DNA of 64,000 nt from Symsagittifera roscoffensis. Its lineage: Eukaryota; Xenacoelomorpha; Acoela; Convolutidae. The notes below the pieces were generated by a model that had not been told where the DNA came from, did no database searches, and saw only the letters and a list, made by a program, of their open reading frames with translations. Positions within the stretch are counted from its first letter, which is position 1, and every line of letters begins with the position of its first letter. Shown here piece after piece: positions 19,898-31,581 of the stretch. The translations under genes and the position numbers were made by a program. The stretch is from NCBI RefSeq assembly GCF_963678635.1, contig NC_087062.1, forward strand, positions 7,678,193 to 7,742,192, read 5' to 3'.

Positions 19898-21811
19898 ATG
19901 AGCCACACTCAAAGTGACGATAGTCCAGATGACGAAGAGGTTTACCCCTTCCTCATAGATGCACCCGATAATAGAGGGCAGCATGATTTTTGCAAGAATT
20001 TACTCGTAAATTTGTTTGAACCCGGAATCAGTCTATGCAAAGCAGAATTCCCAGATATAAAAATCAAAAGACAAATTATTGAACATTATTTAAAAGACAT
20101 ATGTAACTTAACACAACAATATGGAATCTACACCATAGAATTCAGCACACCAAATACGAATCATCGTAAATATGTAATTCAAACAGACGATCTTGAATTA
20201 GAATTTTCAAAAGTATTTCTACAATATATCAAAAGCATACAATATCACAATTCACAAAGAGCAAACTCTATACTCACTAATGAAGTTTTTGCAATAATAT
20301 ATACCTATATCTCTATATTAGAAAAAACTGAATTTCAAAGTATCTCACCAACTGAAACATCCAAACATACAAAAGTACGAAATGAAATTGCATTATTTTC
20401 AACTTTTCTACATATAATCAAAGAAAATTTCACTAAAGATGATGTTTCACAACACACTAAACATGACTTACAAAAAATTTTGGCATGGTTTATAATAGAT
20501 TATTTCACACATAATTTAGACTTAATTTCACAAGCAAGAAAAAATTTCAGACCTCAAAATTCAAATCATGACACTGCCATTACAGAACAATCAGACTACG
20601 TTTGGGACCCTGAATGGTCTCATCCTACATTTATAAATATCCCACAATCTATCTCAAGTCAAGCAATAAGTACAATATCTTATCACAGAGATTATGTAAA
20701 AGTAATACCACTAACCATTGATGCAACACCATTAAACTACAATACATTTTCACCTGATACACGAAATAACAGTTTAAATTTGACCGTCATACACAATGAA
20801 AACCTTAATGGAACTAGAAATCTTACACAACAAGATGTTCAAACACCATCACACTTCATAAATGAAGAAATTGTCCAAACAACAACAACTACACAACAAA
20901 GTATTTCACCAATACACCCAAATTTAACAACACCAAGAAATACAAATACTTCACTGGCACAAGTAACCTTACAATCAACCGTTAAACCTTCGGTTGCTCC
21001 AAAATATTCACATATGGATTATCAAACATATAGACCAATGACAGTACTGTCAAAAACACGAAAATCATTCACAAGAAACACTTTTGCAGAACATAATTAT
21101 AATTATGCTCACAAACAAAGAACAAATCAACCTCCCCGAAAAAATACACAAAATTTAAATCACGTATGTTCTCATTATTGGAATCTCTCGAAAACATCGA
21201 CGAATTCAGTAAATTTTCCAGATAATTCACAACCTACACAGGATTATACTGAAAATTACCCATTCTTCCAACAAAATAAAAATAACCAACATACACCATT
21301 TAATACAAACTATTTATTATCCGATAAAGATGATTATCACCAACCAGATTTTTTTGCACCATATACTAAAGAATATCGCACAGAACCACGACAACCTCAA
21401 TCATCTCGAAATATGAAAATTCACCCACAAAACCCAACAGATGTACAACATCCGCAACAAATGCATATACAAAATCCATTTAACACACAATCATTTCAAC
21501 CAATACAACCACAAAATCCAATGTCAATGCATTCTTATCAACCAACTCAAATGCAAAATGAAATACCGCTTCCATATTACCTTCAGCAACACAAAATAAC
21601 AAAGAATCGACTTTCAAATTTCTCGCAAATGCCAAATGCCGAAGAATCACTACAGATGACAATGAATCCATACCTCATGGGTGGATCATCAATAACATCC
21701 AATAAACCACTGATGGTATTTACAGGAACAGATCCTGAATATTCTGTAGAAGACTATTTAAATACTAATCCAATTATTCCTTCTCCCCACAAGAACAATG
21801 GAGCAAAATAA
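19898..21811 (+). CDS. gag: Gag-like polyprotein, C-terminally deleted (copy 1)
   Basis: 637 residues from ATG 19898 to TAA 21809-21811. The N-terminal ~230 residues look globular. The middle (about 260-600) is Asn/Gln/Pro/Thr-rich, with repeated HPQNP, QPIQPQNP and YQPTQ phrases. It then reaches LMVFTGTDPEYSVEDYLN, a phrase typical of the start of a Gypsy capsid domain, and breaks off into about 15 unrelated residues. No CCHC zinc knuckle and no protease DTG/DSG occur. Copy 2 breaks at the same place, so an internal deletion removed capsid, nucleocapsid and the first part of protease before the duplication. The frame overlaps the next ORF by 14 bases. Confidence 0.8.
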   Translation: MSHTQSDDSPDDEEVYPFLIDAPDNRGQHDFCKNLLVNLFEPGISLCKAEFPDIKIKRQIIEHYLKDICNLTQQYGIYTIEFSTPNTNHRKYVIQTDDLELEFSKVFLQYIKSIQYHNSQRANSILTNEVFAIIYTYISILEKTEFQSISPTETSKHTKVRNEIALFSTFLHIIKENFTKDDVSQHTKHDLQKILAWFIIDYFTHNLDLISQARKNFRPQNSNHDTAITEQSDYVWDPEWSHPTFINIPQSISSQAISTISYHRDYVKVIPLTIDATPLNYNTFSPDTRNNSLNLTVIHNENLNGTRNLTQQDVQTPSHFINEEIVQTTTTTQQSISPIHPNLTTPRNTNTSLAQVTLQSTVKPSVAPKYSHMDYQTYRPMTVLSKTRKSFTRNTFAEHNYNYAHKQRTNQPPRKNTQNLNHVCSHYWNLSKTSTNSVNFPDNSQPTQDYTENYPFFQQNKNNQHTPFNTNYLLSDKDDYHQPDFFAPYTKEYRTEPRQPQSSRNMKIHPQNPTDVQHPQQMHIQNPFNTQSFQPIQPQNPMSMHSYQPTQMQNEIPLPYYLQQHKITKNRLSNFSQMPNAEESLQMTMNPYLMGGSSITSNKPLMVFTGTDPEYSVEDYLNTNPIIPSPHKNNGAK

Positions 21812-22484
21812 AGTTCTAAACAAACCATTTAAACAAATATTTCATATTACTGATATTAAGCACAATATCATTGGCATACCATTTATATCAAAATATAGAC
21901 CAACAATCAACATCTTAAATAGTAAAATACTAATCAAAGATAAATACACAAAAACAAAAAATGCAGCTCTAACATTTTTTCAAAGATTAAACAAACAACC
22001 ACCATTCTTCTCAAAATTTTATCCAATTTATAACCAACAACGGAAACACCTGAAACCATTATCAGGAAATATATATAACTTTTCAATAAAACAAGTTCAC
22101 CAGTATGATAAAAGTCAAAATAAACAACAACTTTTTATGCCAGACTTTGAATTTAAACCTATTCACAAGTTTTTCAACATCACGATCTCATCTATAAAAT
22201 ATTTGAAAAATTCGAATTCCGACATCATTTCGTTACACGTGTATAACAATACACCGTACCAAGTAACATTACCCTTAGGGCTTTTAGGATATTGCAAAAC
22301 AAACGCTACAATCTCACCCATATATGAAGTAGCCTACCGCGTAAATAATATACTCCAATTATTAGATATTTGCCAATCCACAATTCTTGTCGAAGAACTA
22401 TCCATAAATAATATAATAAGCAATGAAAAGAGAAACACAGATTATTTCACAAAACACCATATTTTAAACCAACGTTCAATATAA
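21798..22484 (+). pseudogene. pol: Pol N-terminal remnant: protease tail and connector (copy 1)
   Basis: 228 residues in the +1 frame relative to gag. HNIIGIPFI near residues 22-30 fits the last beta-strand and helix of a retropepsin (the IIG...F pattern). The catalytic Asp-Thr/Ser-Gly loop that should come earlier is absent, lost in the gag-pro deletion. The remainder is a Gypsy-type linker towards reverse transcriptase. The frame ends at 22484 because copy 1 lacks one A in a run that copy 2 keeps (about 22452). ATG at 21798 is the first codon available, but the natural product would have been part of a Gag-Pol polyprotein. Confidence 0.7.
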
Positions 22485-22519
22485 CAAATTACACAAAAGA
22501 ACAACAACAATTTTTAACG

Positions 22520-23416
22520 ATGTTTAATTTTGAACACTCACAAATTACACAAATCGAATTTGACAAACTAGCAAAACAACTGTTGAAATATTCAACAGTC
22601 TACGCAACATCAAAATTTGACGTTGGGAAAAGCAGTTCATCACTACATCTCCCGTTAAAACCTGACGCAGTTTTCAAAAAACAAAGAGCTAGTAAAGTAC
22701 CAATTCATTTACACGACAAAGTAAATAGAATAGAACAATACAAAATTATAACAAGTTATCTTAACAAAAATAAACAGAAAATACTTTACAACCGCCTATT
22801 CTATGGAATTTCCATAGGACCAGCAGCATTTTCAGCCTTTATGAGTAAAATTTTTGGACCACTAAAACTCAAGAAAAACGCAATCACCTATTTGGATGAT
22901 GTTTTTATGCAATCACAGACAAAAGAAGAAATGTTTATAGTTTTAGAGCACTATCATAAAATACTTCAGAACAAAAATCTGAAGGCCGCCCCCGATAAAT
23001 CACACTTCTTTTTGACACGAGTTAAAATTTTAGGACATAATATAGAAAGAAACACAATCACTCCATTAAAATCACGCATTGATGCTATTCAAAAACTTCA
23101 ACCGCCAACAAACAAAAAGAAAATCCAAGAATTCCTTGGAATGTTAAATTTCTTAAGCAAGTACGTTTATAAAATGCAATTATATTTAAGACCGTTCTAT
23201 AATATCCTCAGACGACAAAATAATTTTGAATGGACCACTGAACATCAAACACGATTTAAAGAAATTAAAAAACTTTTAACTGAACAAATTTCAAACAGAA
23301 TTCCAGATCCAAATCAACCATTCTATGCAATGTGCGATGCTTCACATTTTGGCATGCTTCAAATTTTGGCATCGGCGCAGCATTACCACAATCACATAGT
23401 GGTACAAATAAAATGA
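22520..23416 (+). pseudogene. pol: Reverse transcriptase and N-terminal RNase H (copy 1, internally deleted)
   Basis: Contains RLFYGISIGPAAF (RT motif B region), YLDDVF with the catalytic Asp pair (22889-22900), the thumb, the LGMLNFLSKY connection phrase and the first RNase H strand (YAMCDASHFG). Relative to copy 2 it lacks two pieces, about 158 bp and 97 bp. The second is flanked by AACCG microhomology and includes motif A with the first catalytic Asp. This copy cannot be an active polymerase. The frame then fails at a 17-bp tandem duplication inside RNase H (23337-23353, 23354-23370), which copy 2 also carries. Confidence 0.85.
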
Positions 23417-23483
23417 ACCTTATATCAGCAAATTCCCGATTATTCACACAAGCAGAGCTACGACTCTCAACTCTAATGAGAGA

Positions 23484-23711
23484 ATGTACAGCTTAATTTA
23501 TACACTCACAGAATATGAATTTCTGATACTTGGATCAAAACTTCCAACAATTCTATTCACAGATCATAAACCAATCATTTTTCTCATTACACAAAAGTCA
23601 AATCCCAATCACCGAGTTTATAGATTTCAATTAATTCTAATGAAATTTCCAAACATACATATAGTTTGGACAGCAGGAAAGAATCTTGCACCACCAGATA
23701 CATTAAGTTGA
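23484..23711 (+). pseudogene. pol: RNase H C-terminal part (copy 1)
   Basis: Encodes YTLTEYEFLILG, TDHKPIIFL and HIVWTAGKNLAPPDTLS, the usual Gypsy RNase H landmarks (the TDH motif and the AD(A/T)LSR-like end). The frame differs from the RT frame because of the shared 17-bp duplication. It ends at TGA 23709-23711, directly after DTLS. Copy 2 has the same TGA, so the stop predates the duplication. Confidence 0.8.
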
Positions 23712-24531
23712 AATACACCACCTGAATTACTTACACGAAAAACTACAGTTAAAATACCAAAAAATATAAAATTTTACCTTGCAAAAGACGAAACATCACC
23801 CCGAATAGAATGCAAATATGCAGTAAAAACGGACATTGACCAATCACAAATAAATAACTTACAACACTTCCCGCTTTACTTAGATTGCCAAAATAATCAT
23901 TAAGAAGTTGATCTACTAGGAACCTCAACTTTCAAACCAATTCCATACTCACAATGGATAAAAAATAACACCCAACAAAAACGAATAAAACAACACTCGT
24001 GCAAAAAAAAATTTTTTTCCATTAATTGAAAAAGAAAATTTAACTGATAAAATAAATTTATCAGGACCACAAACAAATGATTCAAACTACACAATAAATC
24101 AAGTTTTTGACCTCCATGACCCACTTGATACAATTCTCCTATCAAAATTAGAAATTGAAAATATTTTTCTCCCTCCAACAGACAAAATTACACTTGAACT
24201 CTTGAAACAATATCAAAATCTTGACCCAGTAATTAGACAACTAAAATCATGGCACAAATACAAAACTAAGCCCGTAAAAGCAGATACCACAATTTTAGGA
24301 AATAAAACACTCCTCCGATGTTTCCGAAAATTTAATAATACAACAATTAATGAAAACACAGACCTTCTAGAATATCAATTAAATGATTTTACAGTTCCCT
24401 GTCTCCCTTTAAGTATGATACTAATAGCTTTTAACATTTCACATACGCAAAATACTAAAGGACACTCTGGATCAGAGAAAACATATTCAAACTTTACACA
24501 AAATTTTTATATCACAAATACACCAATTTAG
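23712..24531 (+). pseudogene. pol: RNase H-integrase linker and integrase zinc-finger region (copy 1)
   Basis: Linker sequence in broken frames leads to an open segment from about 24202. It holds the first half of the integrase zinc-binding domain: the two histidines in SHTQNTKGHSG (H-x6-H spacing by my reading). The cysteine pair (CNDCIVC) follows after an in-frame TAG at 24529-24531. Copy 2 has the same TAG at 32826-32828. The zinc finger is thus split by an old nonsense codon. Confidence 0.75.
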
Positions 24532-25731
24532 ATAAATGTTTTTTGCAATGATTGTATAGTATGTCAGCTTAATAAACCTTATCCAACTCAAAAACAAATA
24601 GCACAAAAACAAAATTTTAAAGGACAAAGTTTATATTTTAACCATCGTATTTCATTCGATACAAAAGGACCAATTTCACCATCCTCTGAAGGAAACTCCT
24701 ACATTATGGTAATTGTTGATGCATTTACACATTATGTAGCACTCAACCCAGTACCACATTGTAATGCTTATTATGCTTACACAACACTTCATGAACACTG
24801 GGTAGCTAAATTCGGATTACCCGAAATCTTAGTTACAGATAACGGTACAGAATTAATAAATAATGAAATTATCACACTATGTCACTTATATAACATCAAA
24901 CATAAAACACGTACATCTCATGCACCTTGGACAAACGGTTTAGTCGAAGGTATGAACCGTTCACTACAAGAATATCTTAGATGTATCATAAATGGAAATG
25001 ATACAAGATACACAGAATGGTCAGCAGATGTAAAATTATTTCCCTTAGCATATAATTCACAAATTACGACAACTTTAGGAATGTCACCATACGAAATGGT
25101 TTTTAATCAAAAGCCACGTAAACCAATTATGTTTACAGCAAACTCTCATAAAAATGCACAAGGTTATTGCCAACCAAATAAAGACTCAGTTTGTTATAAC
25201 CTACCTTTACACACGCATGATGAAGATCATTTTCATCACCCACAAATCCTTAAATTAGCCTCCGGCACACAGACCAAATGGATTTTAAATAGAGATGAAA
25301 AACACAATGAAATTTACCAAAGAGTAACAAAAAAATTGTTACAAAGGCAAAACATTAACGAACAAATTAATTCACGCTTTACACCAGCCTCAGATTTAAA
25401 AATTGGAACATTTGTCTTAATACCTAATTTTAATACACAAAAAAGAATTTCTAAAAAATTACAACCCCTTCGCAAAGGACCATACCAAATAATTGCCAAA
25501 CCCACTGACGTAACATATAAAATCACCGATTCAAACCAAAAAGAAATTGTTCAACATCGGAACAATCTATTGCCTTACTACCCAAAAGAATACGCACTAC
25601 GCGAATTAACTCAATTATATTCTTTCACAGGTTTAAAATTTATTCAAAATCCTCCACATACGGAAAAAGAAATAAATGAACAAAACGACATTCATCATGG
25701 AAAACAAAATACAAAACCAACTACAACCTAA
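24532..25731 (+). pseudogene. pol: Integrase core and C-terminal domain (copy 1)
   Basis: Open from just after the TAG to 25731. The cysteine pair of the zinc domain (CNDCIVC) comes first. The catalytic triad is intact: Asp in ISFDTKGP (24658-24660), Asp in VTDNGTE (24838-24840) and Glu in GLVEGMNRS (24946-24948), with 35 residues between the second Asp and Glu (DD35E). Further on, KIGTFVLIP and RKGPYQIIAKP fit the SH3-like C-terminal domain. Integrase inserts the cDNA into host DNA; CTTG is its footprint. The first available ATG is at 24706, which would skip the zinc domain and first Asp. Confidence 0.85.
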
Positions 25732-25939
25732 AACAATACAAAAAAAGCTAAATAAAAAAATACCTCAAAAAGAAAGGAAGAATAGGAAAAAGATAGAAAA
25801 AATTTTACCACAAGAACAAGTCGAGAAATCAGAACATAGAGAGTCATCACGACTTAGAAATCAACCACGTAAAAACTACAAAACTTTCATCGCACAATCT
25901 AAAATATTAAAGAAAGTTGAATTTCAAAAACAACTTTAA
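25676..25939 (+). pseudogene. pol: Pol C-terminal tail in a shifted frame (copy 1)
   Basis: The frame ends with SSRLRNQPRKNYKTF and about 15 more residues, a Lys/Arg-rich ending of the type that closes Gypsy Pol proteins. It overlaps the integrase frame but in another phase, so pol is frameshifted near its end. Copy 2 shows the same arrangement at 33973-34236. Confidence 0.6.
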
Positions 25940-26764
25940 TTTTAAAATCCCCGCACCTCTCGATCATATTGAATCTTCATTTTTCAAAATAACATGCTGA
26001 AAAAAACGCAACAATTCTAGTTCAAATTCAGCCAATAGGATTCATTCAATCCGTCACCGTCTAAAACTATAACACCAACCTATTAGACGAAAGATATTAA
26101 ACTCCAGGCATATCTATAACTATAACTTTACAACCTCCAGGTCAAAAATAAGCAAACCACTCAGACTTGACAACTAAAATAAATACCACCATAATATCAT
26201 AACCCTCCCTTATCTAATAACGCAAAGATCAACAATATTTTCCCAACTTAGACCTCAAAAACCCCCCAACCAAAAATGATAAATTAGCCTAAAGTAAAAA
26301 TACGACAGTATTGATTTAGCCTAAAGTACAAAAATCTCAAAAATACCTCATATCACCTGACAAATAAAAATAAAGCAAAGAGGATCTCCCGAACACCATA
26401 AATTAGCCCCCAACAACTTTTCACAAAACTCAACTCACTTGTCAAAAAATCAATAAATAACTCAACCACACTTGAAAATTGCCCCAAACAACAAAAAATA
26501 TTCGAGCAAGAAATCATTTCTTGATTGCTCTTCTCTCGATCAGTCAATACCTTTAAAAATACTTTTTTCAACATTTTCATAAACTTTTTCACAATACTTA
26601 AACTTTTATTCATATTTCTCTTTGATACCTTTGAAGCTTTTATAATAATTTTAATCATTTTTTGCAACATTTTTTAAATTTTCTACTGCCTATTTGAAAT
26701 ATAGCTCCAACTTTCCCAAATCATTGACCATATTCACAGGTACGATAACCCAAAGTTTTTTTAA
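25940..26764 (+). other. Post-pol spacer (copy 1)
   Basis: No intact ORF on the plus strand. A TTAGCCTAAAGTA(A/C)AAA phrase occurs twice (near 26285 and 26315). A hydrophobic-coding stretch from about 26524 corresponds to 34823-35068 in copy 2 but differs in T-run length. The minus-strand ORF at 26353-26670 lies opposite it and is treated as a shadow. Confidence 0.45.
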
Positions 26765-26926
26765 ATGATACGAACAATTTTTAGTAGAACAGATATTTTT
26801 TTACTATTTGTAATTTTTATAACAATTTTATCATCCCTAATATTGACAATATGCAAATGTATAAAAAAGGCAATAATCACATTCGCCTTAGCAACAATCC
26901 TTTTAATTCTTTTCCTTGAAGAATAA
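26765..26926 (+). CDS. Small double-membrane-segment ORF (copy 1, truncated)
   Basis: 53 residues from ATG 26765 to TAA. Two hydrophobic segments (IFLLFVIFITILSSLILTI and FALATILLILFL) are separated by a short Lys/Cys turn (CKCIKK), the plan of a hairpin membrane protein. Copy 2 (35065) reads a few residues further before its own stop. Downstream the same frame encodes the Ser/Thr/Pro-rich segment seen in copy 2, cut at about 27258 by the duplication junction. Function unknown. Confidence 0.4.
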   Translation: MIRTIFSRTDIFLLFVIFITILSSLILTICKCIKKAIITFALATILLILFLEE

Positions 26927-27333
26927 TACAATAAACATAAATTTTTTTACTAGGAAAAATCAACCAAAATACTTTCAAAAATTGCTAATGAACAATCAAA
27001 CAATCAGTCTTCACCGACATCATCCCAAGAAAACCCGACAATACCTACAAATACCCAAAACCCCCAAACATCCACACGAATTTCTTTCCAAGATAACCCA
27101 TACACTTTTGAAGAACGACACGCTCGCTTATCCGAACCAATAGAACCAGTTCAGCGACAAGCACCCCTAAGTGAAGCAACATATAATTTATACCCAACAT
27201 TACCACAAGAATTAAGTAGAATAAGAAACATTAGTCAAAACCAAAATACAGTTGAAACCAAAAAATCGTAAGGACTAACAGTCTTAGAAAATAAAAATAC
27301 CTAACAACTTTTTGCATCCCTCATCCTAAACCT

Positions 27334-27678
27334 TATGTCATTCAAAAATCTAGGAAACAAGCAAACAATCGTTTTACACAACTGTGAGATAGATAACAAA
27401 AATACGATCTTGTAATCACACCTCATACACAAACAGTTGGATACATTAGAACAAAACGACAAACAATAAAAAGAAAAATTATAAACAAACAAAGACAAAT
27501 CACACGAAAAAGATTTTCAAAAAATAGAAACGCATTTTCCGAATCAGAAACCAGCAGTTTAGATGAACTCTACAAATTAAAAGAATCAATTGATAAAAAT
27601 TGTCCCATTTACGATCAATTATATTTTTCCGATTCAGAAACAACTTCAAATTTATCAAAAAGAGGAAAAAGAATATAA
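27334..27678 (+). pseudogene. ORF1 (copy 2), frameshifted
   Basis: Same start (ATG at 27334) as copy 1. One A is missing from the run after GATAACA (about 27398), and the AAACAAAG region reads AATTATAAAC, so the frame is interrupted. Otherwise it matches copy 1 nearly base for base. Confidence 0.65.
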
Positions 27679-27774
27679 AAAAGCAATACAAACACAAACC
27701 AGTACACCTGTATAACTGGAATCAACCAATTAGACACATTGATAGCTATATATTAACAGTCATCAAACAAAAAA

Positions 27775-29671
27775 ATGAGCCACACTCAAAGTGACGATAG
27801 TCCAGATGACGAAGAGGTTTACCCCTTCCTCATAGATGCACCCGATAGTAGAGGGCAGCATGATTTTTGCAAGAATTTACTCGTAAATTTGTTTGAACCC
27901 GGAATCAGTCTATGCAAAGCAGAATTCCCAGATATAAAAATCAAAAGACAAATTATTGAACATTATTTAAAAGGCATATGTAACTTAACACAACAATATG
28001 GAATCTACACCATAGAATTCAGCACACCAAATACGAATCATCGTAAATATGTAATTCAAACAGACGATCTTGAATTAGAATTTTCAAAAGTATTTCTACA
28101 ATATATCAAAAGCATACAATATCACAATTCACAAAGAGCAAACTCTATATTCACTAATGAAGTTTTTGCAATAATATATACCTATATCTCTATATTAGAA
28201 AAAACAGAATTTCAAAGTATCTCACCAACTGAAACATCCAAACATACAAAAGTACGAAAAGAAATTGCATTATTTTCAACTTTTCTACATATAATCAAAG
28301 AAAATTTCACTAAAGATGAGGTTACACATCACACTAAACATGACTTACAAAAAATTTTGGCATGGTTTACAATAGATTATTTCACACATAATTTAGACTT
28401 AATTTCACAAGCAAGAAAAAATTTCAGACCTCAAAATTCAAATCATGACACTGCCATTACAGAACAATCAGACTACGTTTGGGACCCTGAATGGTCTCAT
28501 CCTACATTTATAAATATCCCACAATCTATCTCAAGTCAAGCAATAAGTACAATATCTTATCACAGAGATTATGTAAAAGTAATACCACTAACCATTGATG
28601 CAACACCATTAAACTACAATACATTTTCACCTGATACACGAAATAACAGTTTAAATTTGACCGTCATACACAATGAAAACCTTAATGGAACTAGAAATCT
28701 TACACAACAAGATGTTCAAACACCATCACACTTCATAAATGAAGAAATTGTCCAAACAACAACAACTACACAACAACCCAAATTTAACAACACCAAGAAA
28801 TACAAATACTTCACTGGCACAAGTAACCTTACAATCAACCGTTAAACCTTCGGTTGCTCCAAAATATTCACATATGGATTATCAAACATATAGACCAATG
28901 ACAGTACTGTCAAAAACACGAAAATCATTCACAAGAAACACTTTTGCAGAACATAATTATAATTATGCTCACAAACAAAGAACAAATCAACCTCCCCGAA
29001 AAAATACACAAAATTTAAATCACGTATGTTCTCATTATTAGAATCTCTCGAAAACATCGACGAATTCAGTAAATTTTCCAGATAATTCACAACCTACACA
29101 GGATTATACTGAAAATTACCCATTCTTCCAACAAAATAAAAATAACCAACATACACCATTTAATACAAACTATTTATTATCCGATGAAGATGATTATCAC
29201 CAACCAGATTTTTTTGCACCATATACTAAAGAATATCGCACAGAACCACGACAACCTCAATCATCTCGAAATATGAAAATTCACCCACAAAACCCAACAG
29301 ATGTACAACATCCGCAACAAATGCATATACAAAATCCATTTAACACACAATCTTTTCAACCAATACAACCACAAAATCCAATGTCAATGCATTCTTATCA
29401 ACCAACTCAAATGCAAAATGAAATACCGCTTCCATATTACCTTCAGCAACACAAAATAACTAAGAATCAACTTTCAAATTTCTCGCAAATGCCAAATGTC
29501 GCAGAATCACTACAGATGACAATGAATCCATACCTCATGGGTGGATCATCAATAACATCCAATAAACCACTGATGGTATTTACAGGAACATATCCTGAAT
29601 ATTCTGTAGAAGACTATTTAAATACTAATCCAATTATTCCTTCTCCCCACAAGAATAATGGAGCAAAATAA
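27775..29671 (+). pseudogene. gag: Gag-like ORF (copy 2), frameshift and nonsense
   Basis: Follows copy 1 from ATG 27775. After about residue 334 a private 17-bp deletion (removing the AGTATTTCACCAATA-like stretch) changes frame. The shifted frame continues from 28739 and meets TAG 29039-29041 where copy 1 has TGG, then stays open to 29671. The same truncated capsid phrase and the same abrupt end as copy 1 are present, so the gag-pro deletion is shared. Confidence 0.8.
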
Positions 29672-30189
29672 AGTTCTAAACAAACCATTTAAACAAATAT
29701 TTCATATTACTGATATTAAGCACAATATCAATGGCATACCATTTATATCAAAATAAATACCAACAATCAACATCTTAAATAGTAAAATACTAATCAAAGA
29801 TAAATACACAAAAACAAAAAATACAGCTCTAACATTTTTTCAAAGATTAAACAAACAACCACCATTCTTCTCAAAATTTTATCCAATTTATAACCAACAA
29901 CGGAAACACCTGAAACCAATATCAATGGCATACCATTTATATCAAAATATATACCAACAATCAACATCTTAAATAGTAAAATACTAATCAAAGATAAATA
30001 CACAAAAACAAAAAATACAGCTCTAACATTTTTTCAAAGATTAAACAAACAACCACCATTCTTCTCAAAATTTTATCCAATTTATAACCAACAACGGAAA
30101 CACCTGAAACCATTATCAGGAAATATATATAACTTTTCAATAAAACAAGTTCACCAGTATGATAAAAGTCAAAATAAACAACAACTTTT
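29658..30189 (+). pseudogene. pol: Protease tail region (copy 2) with a private 194-bp tandem duplication
   Basis: The frame starts as in copy 1 but IIG reads ING, and a TAA follows (about 29754). The block from about 29724 is repeated starting at about 29918, an offset of 194 bases. Copy 1 has no such repeat. The protease remnant is non-functional in both copies. Confidence 0.75.
29724..30111. repeat. 194-bp direct tandem repeat
   Basis: AATATCAATGGCATACC starts at 29724 and again at 29918. The two units run through to CGGAAACACCTGAAACCA with few differences (AAATAAATACC against AAATATATACC). Present only in unit 2. Confidence 0.9.
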
Positions 30190-31581
30190 ATGCCAGACTT
30201 TGAATTTAAACCTATTCACAAGTTTTTCAACATCACGATCTCATCTATAAAATATTTGAAAAACACGAATTCCGACATCATTTCGTTACACGTGTATAAC
30301 AATACACCGTACCAAGTAACATTACCCTTAGGGCTTTTAGGATATTGCAAAACAAACGCTACAATCTCACCCATATATGAAGTAGTCTACCGCGTAAATA
30401 ATATACTCCAATTATTAGATATTTGCCAATCCACAATTCTTGTCGAAGAACTATCCATAAATAATATAATAAGCAATGAAAATAGAAACACAGATTATTT
30501 CACAAAAACACCATATTTTAAACCAACGTTCAATATAACAAATTACACAAAAGAACAACAACAATTTTTAACGATGTTTAATTTTGAACACTCACAAATT
30601 ACACAAATCGAATTTGACAAACTAGCAAAACAACTGTTAAAATATTCAACTGGCTACGCAACATCAAAATTTGACGTTGGGAAAAGCAAGTAATCACTAC
30701 ATCTCCCGTTAAAACCTGACGCAGTTTTCAAAAAACAAAGAGCTAGTAAAGTACCAATTCATTTACACGACAAAGTAAATAGAATAGAACAATACAAAAT
30801 TATCTCACCAGTAAATAAAGAAGAACAACCAAAAGGTAACACATTTATTAACCCTGTTATCATTTTAGCAAAAGGAGAATCATTAAGAATAGTTTTAGAC
30901 GCTAGATACCTCAATTCACTAATTGACGAATCGAAATGCAATTGGCCTATTGAACCAATACAAGTTATCTTAACAAAAATAAACAGAAAATACTTTACAA
31001 CCGCAGATATGAATAGTGCATACAATCAAATGCCACTAGATGAACAATCACGACGTTTAACACAATTTGTTATTGGAAATCAACAATATGAATTTAACCG
31101 CCTATTCTATGGAATTTCCATAGGACCAGCAGCTTTTATGAGTAAAATTTTTAGACCACTAAAACTCAAGAAAAACGCAATCACCTATTTGGATGATGTT
31201 TTTATGCAATCACAGACAAAAGAAGAAATGTTCATAGTTTTAGAGCACTATCATAAAATACTTCAGAACAAAAATCTGAAGGCCGCCCCCGATAAATCAC
31301 ACTTCTTTTTGACACGAGTTAAATTTTTAGGACATAATATAGAAAAAAACACAATCACTCCATTAAAATCACGCATTGATGCTATTCAAAAACTTCAACC
31401 GCCAACAAACAAAAAGAAAATCCAAGAATTCCTTGGAATGTTAAATTTCTTAAGCAAGTACGTTTATAAAATGCAATTATATTTAAGACCGTTCTATAAT
31501 ATCCTCAGACAACAAAATAATTTTGAATGGACCACTGAACATCAAACACGATTTAAAGAAATTAAAAAAACTTTTAACTGA
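30190..31581 (+). pseudogene. pol: Reverse transcriptase (copy 2), near-complete core with one nonsense codon
   Basis: One reading frame runs from 30190 to 31581, broken only by TAA 30691-30693 (copy 1 has TTCA at this place). Unlike copy 1 it keeps RIVLDARYLN, motif A FTTADMNSAYNQMPL with the catalytic Asp (31006-31008), FYGISIGPAAF and YLDDVF (31186-31197). It leaves frame at 31581 through one extra A in a homopolymer. Reverse transcriptase would copy element RNA into cDNA in cytoplasmic particles. This is the best RT sequence in the window for classification. Confidence 0.88.

Larger units (their letters stand above)
19376..27258 (+). repeat. Tandem duplication unit 1 (ORF1-gag-pol and 3-prime flank)
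   Basis: It starts at the phrase ACCAAAAAATCGTAAGGAC (about 19372) and ends where TACAGTTGAA is joined to ACCAAAAAATCG (about 27258). In unit 2 the same place reads TACAGTTGAAATAAATAGAC, the original continuation. The junction therefore joins the flank downstream of pol to the leader upstream of ORF1, a direct head-to-tail duplication within the element. Confidence 0.9.

Noticed and set aside
26353-26670. Minus-strand ORFs of 105 codons at 26353-26670 and 34651-34968
   Set aside because: They are kept in both units only because the DNA is duplicated. They lie opposite T-rich sequence and have no recognisable motif.
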